Of a stretch of 64,000 nt of DNA, positions 1-7,455 are shown one piece after another. The stretch lies in assembly GCF_965118895.1 (NCBI RefSeq), contig NZ_CBCPJJ010000004.1, positions 1 through 64,000 on the forward strand. Reading direction: 5' to 3'. This stretch comes from Rahnella inusitata_A. GTDB lineage: Bacteria > Pseudomonadota > Gammaproteobacteria > Enterobacterales > Enterobacteriaceae. The first letter of the stretch is position 1. Each line of letters begins with the position of its first letter. Under the pieces are notes generated by a model. It searched no databases. It saw only the letters and a program-made list of their open reading frames with translations, and was not told the origin of the DNA. The translations under genes and the position numbers were made by a program.

Positions 1-633
1 GTTACTTTGTGACCAGACGGTCGCGGAACAGCCGGTGCCGATGGTTTCAGTCGTCTGCGTCGCACAGTTCTGGAACATATAGTTCGCGCGGTCGCCTGGC
101 AGGAACTGGCCATTAGGACTGACGGTAGAACGGTATGTGGCCGGTGTGCTGGTGGCTTCCAGACCCTGAGACAGCGTGACGTCAGAAGAGCTGTTGCCTG
201 CGCCGAATAAGGTCACTGGCGGAGAACCCGCCGGGATGTAAACCGCGCCAGAGTAGGTACCTGGCAGGATTTTTATGAAGATGCGTTCACCGTGGTTACG
301 CACGGCCAGTGCGGCATTGACTGCCAGTTGTACGCTGGAATAGGCTGCGCCGTCGGTGCCTAACTGCGGGCCGACCACGAAGTCTGTTTTCACACCGTCA
401 GTGCTGACCAGTTTCGGGAACCAGCTCTGTTGCTGAACCTGCAAAGAAGGGCCGCCAAAGGCCAGATATTTTTTCGCTGTAAAGTTGGCCGCTTCGTCCG
501 CAGATAACACGGGCAGGGACGCGGTGCCGGGAGCAACCTGGCTGGATTTGCCTTCATGGCTGCTGCTACATGCCGCCAGGAACAGGCCGGCAGACAACAC
601 GGCGCACGCGCGCGACAGGGTGGAAATTTTCAC
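1..633 (-). CDS. ybhC: YbhC/PemB-family outer-membrane lipoprotein (pectinesterase-like), partial
   Basis: Partial: 211 N-terminal codons, the rest lies beyond the left edge. The start is a GTG with AAGGAG nine bases upstream; an in-frame ATG at 660 has no such site. Residues 1-21 form a lipoprotein signal peptide ending in the lipobox LAAC (Cys22), followed by SSS. The segment DFVVGP near residue 90, the following right-handed beta-helix-like stretch (AVNAALAVRNHGERIFIKI) and the FLPGDRANYMF region match E. coli YbhC and PemB of soft-rot bacteria. Family knowledge: carbohydrate esterase 8 fold in an outer-membrane lipoprotein; YbhC itself has reported acyl-CoA thioesterase activity, so the substrate is uncertain. 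The catalytic region is not in the window. ybhB follows upstream on the same strand as in E. coli. Confidence 0.85.
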   Translation of the reverse strand, partial: MKISTLSRACAVLSAGLFLAACSSSHEGKSSQVAPGTASLPVLSADEAANFTAKKYLAFGGPSLQVQQQSWFPKLVSTDGVKTDFVVGPQLGTDGAAYSSVQLAVNAALAVRNHGERIFIKILPGTYSGAVYIPAGSPPVTLFGAGNSSSDVTLSQGLEATSTPATYRSTVSPNGQFLPGDRANYMFQNCATQTTETIGTGCSATVWSQSN

Positions 634-755
634 TGTGACTGACTCCTTGATGAAGAACATTTATTCTTTTTTTCAATGTCGCGACGAAGGCCGCAATAAA
701 AAAACGGTGGTCAGCAAAACTGACCACCTTTTCTGGTTCTTTTATACCACAGGAA

Positions 756-1238
756 TCAGCTATATATCACTGTCAGTGATGCTTTGCCGAGCGTATGGAA
801 ATGGACGTTGAAGCCGAGATAGGCACCGCTGGCTTCTTCGTTGACTTCAAGCTGCTCTACATCGAGAGCATATACGGTGAAATGATAGTGATGATGCTCG
901 CCCTGCGGAGGTGCGGCGCCGCCATATCCGGCTTTGCCGAAGTCCGTGCGAGTCTGCACTGCACCGGCAGGTAAACCGCCTTTACCCGAGCCTGCGCCCT
1001 GCGGCAGCTCCGTCACGTCAGCCGGAATATTGGCGACGCCCCAGTGCCACCAGCCGGAGCCGGTAGGTGCATCGGGATCATAGACGGTTACCACAAAACT
1101 TTTGGTGCCTTCCGGTGCGCCGGACCAGGCCAGATGTGGCGACAGGTTCTCGCCGGTGTAGCCCATTCCATTGAAGACCTGCGTTTCCGGCATTTTCTCG
1201 CCGTCGCGCAGATCGTTGCTGGTCAGTGTAAATGCCAT
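756..1238 (-). CDS. ybhB: YbhB, RKIP/PEBP-family protein
   Basis: 160 aa cytoplasmic protein of the phosphatidylethanolamine-binding (Raf kinase inhibitor-like) family. The family ligand-pocket signatures are visible: DPDAPTGSGWWHWGVANIP around residues 54-72 and GEHHHYHFTVYALD around residues 113-126. The length matches E. coli YbhB (158 aa). The role in bacteria is not established; related proteins bind small anionic ligands. It sits directly upstream of ybhC on the same strand (about 120 bp apart), an arrangement shared with E. coli. No membrane segment or signal peptide. Confidence 0.9.
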   Translation of the reverse strand: MAFTLTSNDLRDGEKMPETQVFNGMGYTGENLSPHLAWSGAPEGTKSFVVTVYDPDAPTGSGWWHWGVANIPADVTELPQGAGSGKGGLPAGAVQTRTDFGKAGYGGAAPPQGEHHHYHFTVYALDVEQLEVNEEASGAYLGFNVHFHTLGKASLTVIYS

Positions 1239-1275
1239 AAAACCCTCATCTGATGGTGTGTTGTTATCAGCCAGA

Positions 1276-1971
1276 TTACTTGGCGACTTCGCCTCCGCCC
1301 AGCATTTTCAGCAACGCTTTCGCGACGGCGGTGGAAGAGGCCGGATTCTGACCGGTGATAAGCTTGCCGTCGGTCACCGCATACGGATGCCAGTCGGCTG
1401 CTTTACTGTAATCGCCGCCGTGTTTTTTCAGCTCATCTTCAACCAGGAATGGCACGATGTCAGTCAGACCTACGCCGTCTTCCTCGCTGTTGCTAAACCC
1501 GGTGACGCGTTTATCTTTCACCAGCGGCGTACCGTCTTCCAGCAGCACATTGCGCAGAACCCCCGGCGCATGGCAGACCGCGGAAACCGGCTTGCCCGCT
1601 GTCCAGAATGCCTGAATTAATGCAATAGAATGTGCATCTTCTGCCAGATCCCACAACGGACCGTGACCGCCCGGATAAAACACCGCATCGAAATCACCGG
1701 CTTTCACGTCTGCCAGTTTTACGGTATTCGCCAGCGCGTGCTGTGCGTCTTTATCTTTACGGAAACGGTCGGTGGTCCCGGTTTGTGCATCCGGTTCATC
1801 GCTTTTCGGATCCAGCGGTGGCTGGCCGCCTTTCGGTGAAGCCAGCGTCAGCGTCGCGCCCGCATCCAGAAATTCGTAATACGGTGCGGTGAATTCTTCC
1901 AGCCAGAAGCCGGTTTTCTTGCCGGTTTCGCCGAGTTTATCGTGCGATGTCAATACAATCAGTAATTTCAT
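1276..1971 (-). CDS. DJ-1/PfpI family protein (class I glutamine amidotransferase-like)
   Basis: 231 aa. The start at 1971 is chosen because AGGAGG lies five bases before this ATG; the longer open frame to 2016 has no ribosome site. Begins MKLLIVLTSHDKLGETGKK, typical of Hsp31-like/YDR533C-like DJ-1 relatives. The nucleophile elbow AVCHAPG (Cys near residue 130) and the acidic residues of WLEE (about 26-29) and YPGGHGPLWDL support the DJ-1 fold. Family members are glyoxalase III/deglycase-type detoxifiers or chaperones; which activity applies cannot be read here. Lies 41 bp downstream of the curA-like gene on the same strand, so both may form a stress or aldehyde-detoxification operon (inference). 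Confidence 0.85.
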   Translation of the reverse strand: MKLLIVLTSHDKLGETGKKTGFWLEEFTAPYYEFLDAGATLTLASPKGGQPPLDPKSDEPDAQTGTTDRFRKDKDAQHALANTVKLADVKAGDFDAVFYPGGHGPLWDLAEDAHSIALIQAFWTAGKPVSAVCHAPGVLRNVLLEDGTPLVKDKRVTGFSNSEEDGVGLTDIVPFLVEDELKKHGGDYSKAADWHPYAVTDGKLITGQNPASSTAVAKALLKMLGGGEVAK

Positions 1972-2012
1972 GTTACCTCCTGTGGACGTGAGTAAAGCGT
2001 CGTTATCCGCTA

Positions 2013-3050
2013 TCAATCCTGCCCGACACGGACCACCAGTTTGCCGAAGTTTTTCCCCTCAAGCAGCCCGAAGAATGCCTGCGGTGCGTTTTCCAGACCT
2101 TCAACCACATGTTCGCGGAACTTCACTTTTCCGTCTTCAAACCATTCACTCATCTGTTTGGCGAATTCGGGATAACGGTGGCCGTAATCATCAAAAATGA
2201 TGAAGCCCTGCATGCGCATACGTTTCTTAAGGATAGTCCCGGTCAGCAGCGAAAGGCGATCCGGGCCGTCGTTCAGGCCGGTGGCGTTGTACTGCGAGAC
2301 TAAACCGCATACCGGAATACGCGCTTTGGTATTGAGCAACGGCAGCACGGCGTCAAATACCGCGCCGCCGACGTTTTCAAAATATACGTCGATACCGTCC
2401 GGGCAGGCGGCTTTCAGGCGCTTATCCAGATCGGGTGCGCGGTGATCCAGACATTCGTCAAAACCAAAATGTTCGACGGCGTAGCGGCATTTTTCTTCGC
2501 CACCGGCGATGCCGACCACGCGACAGCCTTTGATCTTACCTATCTGCCCGACAAGCGATCCGACCGGGCCGGTTGCGGCGGCCACCACCAGCGTTTCGCC
2601 GGGTTTAGGTTCACCAATATCCAGCAGACCCATAAAAGCGGTGAAGCCCGGCATCCCAAGCACGCCCAGCGCCAGAGAAGGTTGTTTGAGGGCTGCGCCT
2701 TCCAGCTTTTTCACGGTGTTGGCGTCGGCCACTGAGTAATCCTGCCAGCCGGTGCTCCCGACCACCAGATCACCGGTTTTAAAGTCCGGGCTGTGAGATT
2801 CCACCACGCGCGACACCGCGCCGCCGGTCATCACTTCGCCGATTTGTACCGGCGCGGCGTAAGAGGGTGCATCACTCATGCGGCCGCGCATGTACGGGTC
2901 GAGTGAAAGCCATACGGTGCGCAATAAAAGCTGACCGTTTTTGGCCTGCGGTAAAGGGGCTTTTTCGAGACGGAAGTTATCGTCAACGGGCTTACCGTGA
3001 GGGCGTGACGCCAGTACGATGCGGCGGTTTTCGGATTGTAATTGAGGCAT
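2013..3050 (-). CDS. curA: NADP-dependent oxidoreductase, CurA/YncB type (MDR superfamily)
   Basis: 345 aa. The start at 3050 (MPQLQSENRRIVLASRPHG) fits the family; AGGAACAGGT precedes it. Zinc-independent medium-chain reductase: N-terminal GroES-like domain with LSLDPYMRGRMSD (about 48-60), and a Rossmann domain with GPVGSLVGQIGKIKGC (about 155-170) for NADPH. Closest known relatives are E. coli CurA (YncB), which reduces curcumin and other enones, and prostaglandin reductase-like proteins. Expected role: cytosolic reduction of alpha,beta-unsaturated carbonyls. Upstream partner of the DJ-1-like gene. The symbol is by family resemblance. Confidence 0.85.
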   Translation of the reverse strand: MPQLQSENRRIVLASRPHGKPVDDNFRLEKAPLPQAKNGQLLLRTVWLSLDPYMRGRMSDAPSYAAPVQIGEVMTGGAVSRVVESHSPDFKTGDLVVGSTGWQDYSVADANTVKKLEGAALKQPSLALGVLGMPGFTAFMGLLDIGEPKPGETLVVAAATGPVGSLVGQIGKIKGCRVVGIAGGEEKCRYAVEHFGFDECLDHRAPDLDKRLKAACPDGIDVYFENVGGAVFDAVLPLLNTKARIPVCGLVSQYNATGLNDGPDRLSLLTGTILKKRMRMQGFIIFDDYGHRYPEFAKQMSEWFEDGKVKFREHVVEGLENAPQAFFGLLEGKNFGKLVVRVGQD

Positions 3051-3321
3051 ACCTGTTCCTTTCCGTTTGTATATAAGAGAGTTAAAACTCGAAACAATAG
3101 GGAATAAGTATAGGCCGCATAATCTTGTTTGAATGAAGCGTCTGATGCTCTCCGCCAATAAGTCAGACGATTCTCCCCTATAGTGTGATCATCATCTTTT
3201 CCTATGACACCCGCCGAGAAAACCCTTTCCCTCTGAAATTTACGCAGGTATGTTCGGTAAGATTTTTGACCAGTTGCTCCACTTTATCTTCAAGATTAAT
3301 AAGCATAAAAAAGGGATCATG

Positions 3322-4035
3322 ATGCGTAAAACCACACTGGCACTGAGTGCCATTTGCCTGCTGCTCAGCCTTAATCACTCCGCTATTGCCAAAGAGTCCG
3401 CGCCTGCGCCGCTCTATCCGGGCGTCAACGTGGCGCAGCTCGCGCAGCAGTCACCGGTTCACTGGGTGTCCGTCGCGCAAATCGAAAACAGCCTTAACGG
3501 GCGTGCGCCGGTGGCGGTAGGTTTTGATATTGATGACACCGTGCTGTTCTCCTCGCCTGGGTTCTACCGCGGCCAGCTGGAATTTTCGCCGGGTAAACAG
3601 GATTACCTGAAAAATCCGCAATTCTGGGAGAAAATGAACAATGGTTGGGATGAGTTCAGCATGCCGAAAGAGGTGGCTAAAGGCCTGATTGCGATGCATC
3701 TCAAACGTGGAGACAGCATCTACTTCGTGACCGGACGCAGCGAAACGAAAACCGAAACGGTCACGAAAACCTTGCAGGATGATTTCCAGATCCCACAAGA
3801 CAAAGTGAATCCGGTGATTTTCGCGGGTGACAAAGCCGGGCAGAACACTAAAACGCAGTGGCTGAAAGACAAGCAGATCAAGATTTTCTACGGTGACTCC
3901 GACAACGACATCACCGCCGCGCAGGCTGCCGGCGCCCGTGGCATCCGTGTACTTCGCGCCTCTAACTCCAGCTATAAACCTCTGCCGCAGGCAGGCGTCT
4001 ATGGCGAAGAAGTCGTGGTAAATTCAGAGTATTGA
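3322..4035 (+). CDS. aphA: AphA, periplasmic class B acid phosphatase
   Basis: 237 aa, identical in length to E. coli AphA. Two ATG codons abut (3319 and 3322); AAAGGG lies at a better distance from the second and E. coli begins MRK, so 3322 is chosen. Signal peptide to about residue 24 (ALSAICLLLSLNHSAIA). HAD motifs: FDIDDTVLFSSPG with the nucleophile Asp and DDT pair, FVTGRS (motif II), and YGDSDNDITAA (motif III). Family knowledge: magnesium-dependent tetrameric phosphomonoesterase and phosphotransferase of the periplasm, acting on nucleotides. Nearly all family-conserved blocks are intact (NNGWDEFS, VIFAGDK, RASNSSYKPLPQAG). Converges with the sugar permease gene. Confidence 0.96.
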   Translation: MRKTTLALSAICLLLSLNHSAIAKESAPAPLYPGVNVAQLAQQSPVHWVSVAQIENSLNGRAPVAVGFDIDDTVLFSSPGFYRGQLEFSPGKQDYLKNPQFWEKMNNGWDEFSMPKEVAKGLIAMHLKRGDSIYFVTGRSETKTETVTKTLQDDFQIPQDKVNPVIFAGDKAGQNTKTQWLKDKQIKIFYGDSDNDITAAQAAGARGIRVLRASNSSYKPLPQAGVYGEEVVVNSEY

Positions 4036-4111
4036 TAGTCTCTGACTCTGCGATTTCCCCCCTTAAAATCCAGTGAGGGTACGCAGGTCAGGTAACTCCG
4101 CAGAAGGGGCC

Positions 4112-4143
4112 GGTCAGCGAGGAAAGGCGTTTCCACGCTGACC
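4112..4143. terminator. Hairpin between convergent aphA and sugar permease
   Basis: Stem GGTCAGCG / CGCTGACC (4112-4119 with 4136-4143), an A-A mismatch, then GGAAA / TTTCC around a GGCG loop. It lies between the 3' ends of two convergent genes. A T-rich run follows only some 10 bases later on the + strand, so it may be a terminator or only an RNA-stabilising hairpin. Confidence 0.5.
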
Positions 4144-4151
4144 TGAATTGC

Positions 4152-5162
4152 TTATCGTTTTTGAATGTAGGTCAGTGCCAGCGCCACTGCAAGTACCAAT
4201 CCCTTGATGATATCCATCGCATAATACGGCACAGACAACATCACCAGTCCGTTAGACAGAACGCCCAAAATCACCGCGCCCAGCAACGTTCCGAGCGCAT
4301 TCGGCTTGCCTGATCCCGCCAGCGAAAACCCGATATACGCCGCAGCCACCGCATCCATCAGATAACCGCCACCGGCGTTGACCTGCGAGGAGCCAATCCG
4401 TGATGCCAGCAAAATACCGCCAGCGCCTGCAAGGACCGAGGAAATCACGTAGGCAATGACGCGGTAACGCGCCGTGCGGATCCCTGCCAGACGTGCCGCC
4501 AGCGGATTTCCGCCGATGGCGTACATGCGGCGCCCATGCTTGGTCAGCGACATAAACAGCTGGACGGCGATCGTCACGACGGCCATGACAATCACGATCA
4601 CTGGCACCTGACCCAACAGACTAAACACCGCCGGCACTGTACCTTCGGCCATGTCGCCGCTTGGCAGCACCATATTTTCGGTGATCGAACCGCCGTAGCT
4701 GTAGGTCATCGCCGCGCCCTGAATCACGAACAGGCTGGCGAGCGTGGCCAGCATGTCCGGAATTTTCAGGATAACGATCAGAAAAGCGTTGAACAGGCCA
4801 ACCAGCGTACAGAGCGCGAGCGTGATCAGAATGGCTTCGGTGGTGCCAAAGCCGTGCCAGACGAACATCGAAATCACCAGCGCATTCGCGAGCGAGGCGG
4901 TCGAACCGACCGATAAATCGAAGCCGCCGACCGAAAGTGAAATTGAGACGCCGATGGCAATCACCGTCACGATGGCGATAGAGCGCAGAATATTGATGAT
5001 GTTCGACGGTTCGAGAAAGTTGTCCGATGCCACGCCAAAACCGGCGATCAGCAATACCACGGTCAGCAACATGCCCCATTTATACAAAAACTCGAACAGC
5101 TGATGACGCCAGGGCTGGCTGGCTTCGGGTACGCTTTCTTTACTCACCACGGCTTTGTTCAC
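4152..5162 (-). CDS. Sugar ABC transporter permease, RbsC/YtfT type
   Basis: 336 aa integral membrane protein. The GTG start at 5162 overlaps the stop of the ATPase gene (GTGA) and has GGAGGA eight bases upstream, indicating translational coupling. Hydrophobic segments throughout; the family signature ISLSVGGFDLSVGSTASLANALV (about 75-97, split here as one segment) is typical of the ribose/galactose/AI-2 class permeases. Expected to form the inner-membrane channel with the double ATPase encoded upstream. The substrate cannot be inferred because no periplasmic binding protein is adjacent. Confidence 0.88.
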   Translation of the reverse strand: MNKAVVSKESVPEASQPWRHQLFEFLYKWGMLLTVVLLIAGFGVASDNFLEPSNIINILRSIAIVTVIAIGVSISLSVGGFDLSVGSTASLANALVISMFVWHGFGTTEAILITLALCTLVGLFNAFLIVILKIPDMLATLASLFVIQGAAMTYSYGGSITENMVLPSGDMAEGTVPAVFSLLGQVPVIVIVMAVVTIAVQLFMSLTKHGRRMYAIGGNPLAARLAGIRTARYRVIAYVISSVLAGAGGILLASRIGSSQVNAGGGYLMDAVAAAYIGFSLAGSGKPNALGTLLGAVILGVLSNGLVMLSVPYYAMDIIKGLVLAVALALTYIQKR

Positions 5163-6661
5163 GCGGGTGTTCCTCCGGTTGAATAGACTAATAAGGTTTC
5201 TTCGTCGATGTCTGCGGCATCCAGTTCGGCCACGATACGGCCATCCCATAACACCAGAATGCGGTCGCACAAACCGACCAGTTCGGCGAACTCACCGGAA
5301 GCATAAATAATGCCTTTTCCCTGTTGCGCCAGGCCGTCAATCAGCCTGAACACGTCCGTTTTGGCTTTGATGTCCACGCCTTTTGTCGGTTCGTCGAAGA
5401 TCAACACCTGACTCTCACTGCGCAGCCATTTTCCGATCGCCACCTTTTGCTGATTACCGCCGGAAAGCCGGGCCAGTTTCTGCATCGGCCCGGAAGCGCG
5501 AATGCCTAAGCGGCCAATAATATCCTTCGCCCACGACAGCGACTGGCGGCGGTTAAAAATGCTCCAGCGCGAGAAGGTGTCGTCGGCGGTGACGCTCAGA
5601 TTCATCGGGATATCCTCATCGATAAAAATCCCTTCTTTACGTCGTTCTTCCGGCACTAACGCCAGGCCCTGTTCCACCGAAAGATGCGGTTCTTTCGGCT
5701 TCCACGGTTTGCCATTCAGTTCACCTCTTTCCACCTGGCTCGGCGTCGCGCCAAACAGCGCTTTGCACAGTTCGGTTTTACCCGCCCCGGCAAGCCCGGC
5801 GATCCCAAGGATTTCGCCCCGATGCAGCCGCAGCGATATATCGCGCAGTTTGTCTTTGTCGTGCATCCCGTGGATTTGCAGCAGCGTCTCCCCGCTGTGC
5901 GCAGGGCGGCGCGGTGGATAAATATCATCGAGCTGATGGCCGATCATTTTCTCAATAATGTGTTCGTTACTCAGGCCGTCCATGCTGTCATCGCTGACCA
6001 GACGTCCGTCGCGCAGCACGGTCATGCGGTCACAGATATCGCGCAGTTCGTGGATTCGGTGGGAGATAAATACGACAGCCATACCTGTGGCTTTCAGCTT
6101 GCGCACCAGCGCGAACAGTCTCGCGCTTTCCGCCTGATCGAGCGGGGCAGTCGGTTCATCGAGGATCAGGAACCGGCACTTATGCGATAACGCCCGTGCC
6201 AGCAAAATCAGCTGTTTCTCCGCCAGCGTGCAGCTTTCAATGCGCGCGCGGAGATCGATATTCAGCCCGAGCTGTGCGATCAGCCGTTGTGCCTGATGAT
6301 AAAGCTGCGACCAGTTATGCCAATGACCCGGCTCAGAAAGCCTGTCGAGCATGATATTTTCAGCAACGTTCAGCGTCGGCACCAGTGCAACGTCCACTTC
6401 CTGCTGCACCAGATGAATTCCGTGGTCACGGGCCTGATGCGGTAGCCTGATATTCACCGGCTGGCCGTCGATCGTGACCTGCCCGGTGTAATGGTCGTGG
6501 GTGCCGGACAGCACCGCCATCAACGTGGATTTACCCGCACCGTTCGCGCCGACTAACGCGTGGACGGAGCCGCCTTCCAGCGTGAAATCAACCTGGCGCA
6601 GGGCGGGGAAACCCGCAAATGAAATCGAGATATTGCGCATCTCAAGAAGGGAAGAACTCAC
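5159..6661 (-). CDS. Sugar ABC transporter ATP-binding protein, RbsA/MglA type
   Basis: 500 aa with two fused nucleotide-binding domains, the normal size for this class. Domain 1: Walker A GANGAGKST (about 38-46), Q-loop VQQEVD, degenerate signature TLAEKQLI, Walker B FLILDEPTAPLD. Domain 2: a non-canonical Walker A GLAGAGKTE, signature LSGGNQQKV, Walker B VLIFDEPTKGVD. As in RbsA, one site is probably catalytically weak. Start is GTG at 6661 with AAGG 11 bases upstream; an in-frame ATG at 6640 (MRNISISF) is the alternative but lacks a ribosome site. First gene of a two-gene operon with the permease. Confidence 0.9.
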   Translation of the reverse strand: MSSSLLEMRNISISFAGFPALRQVDFTLEGGSVHALVGANGAGKSTLMAVLSGTHDHYTGQVTIDGQPVNIRLPHQARDHGIHLVQQEVDVALVPTLNVAENIMLDRLSEPGHWHNWSQLYHQAQRLIAQLGLNIDLRARIESCTLAEKQLILLARALSHKCRFLILDEPTAPLDQAESARLFALVRKLKATGMAVVFISHRIHELRDICDRMTVLRDGRLVSDDSMDGLSNEHIIEKMIGHQLDDIYPPRRPAHSGETLLQIHGMHDKDKLRDISLRLHRGEILGIAGLAGAGKTELCKALFGATPSQVERGELNGKPWKPKEPHLSVEQGLALVPEERRKEGIFIDEDIPMNLSVTADDTFSRWSIFNRRQSLSWAKDIIGRLGIRASGPMQKLARLSGGNQQKVAIGKWLRSESQVLIFDEPTKGVDIKAKTDVFRLIDGLAQQGKGIIYASGEFAELVGLCDRILVLWDGRIVAELDAADIDEETLLVYSTGGTPA

Positions 6662-7001
6662 GCTTGGATTGACCTTATTGATAGACGGATGGGGGGTTAG
6701 ACGTTTAGCCGTCTGTAAGCTTTTAATTGCAAATTTTTAACATATTGGGGGGATTAAGCAAGGGATTAAATGGGATAAGTAAGTTCAAAAAGATCTAAAC
6801 TCAACATCAAGGTCAAGACTTTGGATTGCCCCCTCCCTTCGAAGGGTGATGAGCAAAAGGCGCGGTCAGCCTGTAAAGGGATATTACTGAAAATCCTGTT
6901 CCGGCTATCAAAATTTGCGATTAAAGATTAAAATACCCCTACTAAAGGATTTTAATCATGATTTAAATGGCTTTTTTAAAAGCATAATATGAGGTTTTAT
7001 T
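6662..7001. other. Non-coding gap between sugar ABC ATPase and yjdM
   Basis: No credible gene. It should carry the promoters of the divergent ABC operon and yjdM. It holds a short fragment related to the long intergenic repeat family (6807-6830), a degenerate CCCTTCGAAGGG palindrome (6836-6847), and a 9-bp inverted repeat GATTAAAAT / ATTTTAATC (6926-6934 and 6949-6957) 45 bp before yjdM. The sugar-binding protein gene expected for the transporter is not here. Confidence 0.6.
6807..6850 (+). repeat. Fragment of the long intergenic repeat plus small palindrome
   Basis: Bases 6807-6830 match bases 12927-12950 at 21 of 24 positions by eye, i.e. the left end of repeat copy A. They are followed by CCCTTCGAAGGG, which resembles the short palindromes at 49279 and 59680. 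No other part of the long element is present. Confidence 0.55.
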
Positions 7002-7343
7002 ATGGAAACGTTACCAAATTGTCCGACTTGTAAGTCCGAATTTACATGGCAGGACGGTGAAATGCTTAATTGCCCTGAATGTGGGCATGTCTGGCCTTTG
7101 GCTGGCGAAACAGCGGCTGAAGACGACGCGCTGAAAGTGATCGACGCCAACGGCAATCTGCTGGCAGACGGCGATTCCGTTACGGTAATCAAAGACCTGA
7201 AAGTAAAAGGCAGTTCTTCAATGCTGAAGATCGGCACCAAAGTAAAAGGCATTCGTCTTTGCGAAGGCGATCACAACATCGACTGCAAGATTGACGGTTT
7301 TGGTCAGATGAAACTCAAATCCGAGTTTGTTAAAAAGAACTGA
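7002..7343 (+). CDS. yjdM: YjdM (PhnA-like) zinc-ribbon protein
   Basis: 113 aa. N-terminal zinc ribbon with Cys7-x2-Cys10 and Cys24-x2-Cys27, then the YjdM/PhnA domain (DANGNLLADGDSVTVIKDLKVKG) and a C-terminal SH3-like part. Same length and layout as E. coli YjdM, formerly called PhnA. Despite the old name there is no evidence that it acts in phosphonate uptake; function is not firmly known. The promoter gap contains a 9-bp inverted repeat at 6926-6957. Stands alone, 112 bp before the peptidase gene. Confidence 0.93.
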   Translation: METLPNCPTCKSEFTWQDGEMLNCPECGHVWPLAGETAAEDDALKVIDANGNLLADGDSVTVIKDLKVKGSSSMLKIGTKVKGIRLCEGDHNIDCKIDGFGQMKLKSEFVKKN

Positions 7344-7455
7344 CTGGTCACCACTGAAGCCTGATGGTTTAACGCGGTTTTGCCGTATCGACAGAACCGC
7401 CGCTTAAACATACACTCAATGCATAATCTCGTTAACTTTCAGCAGAGAAGATTGC

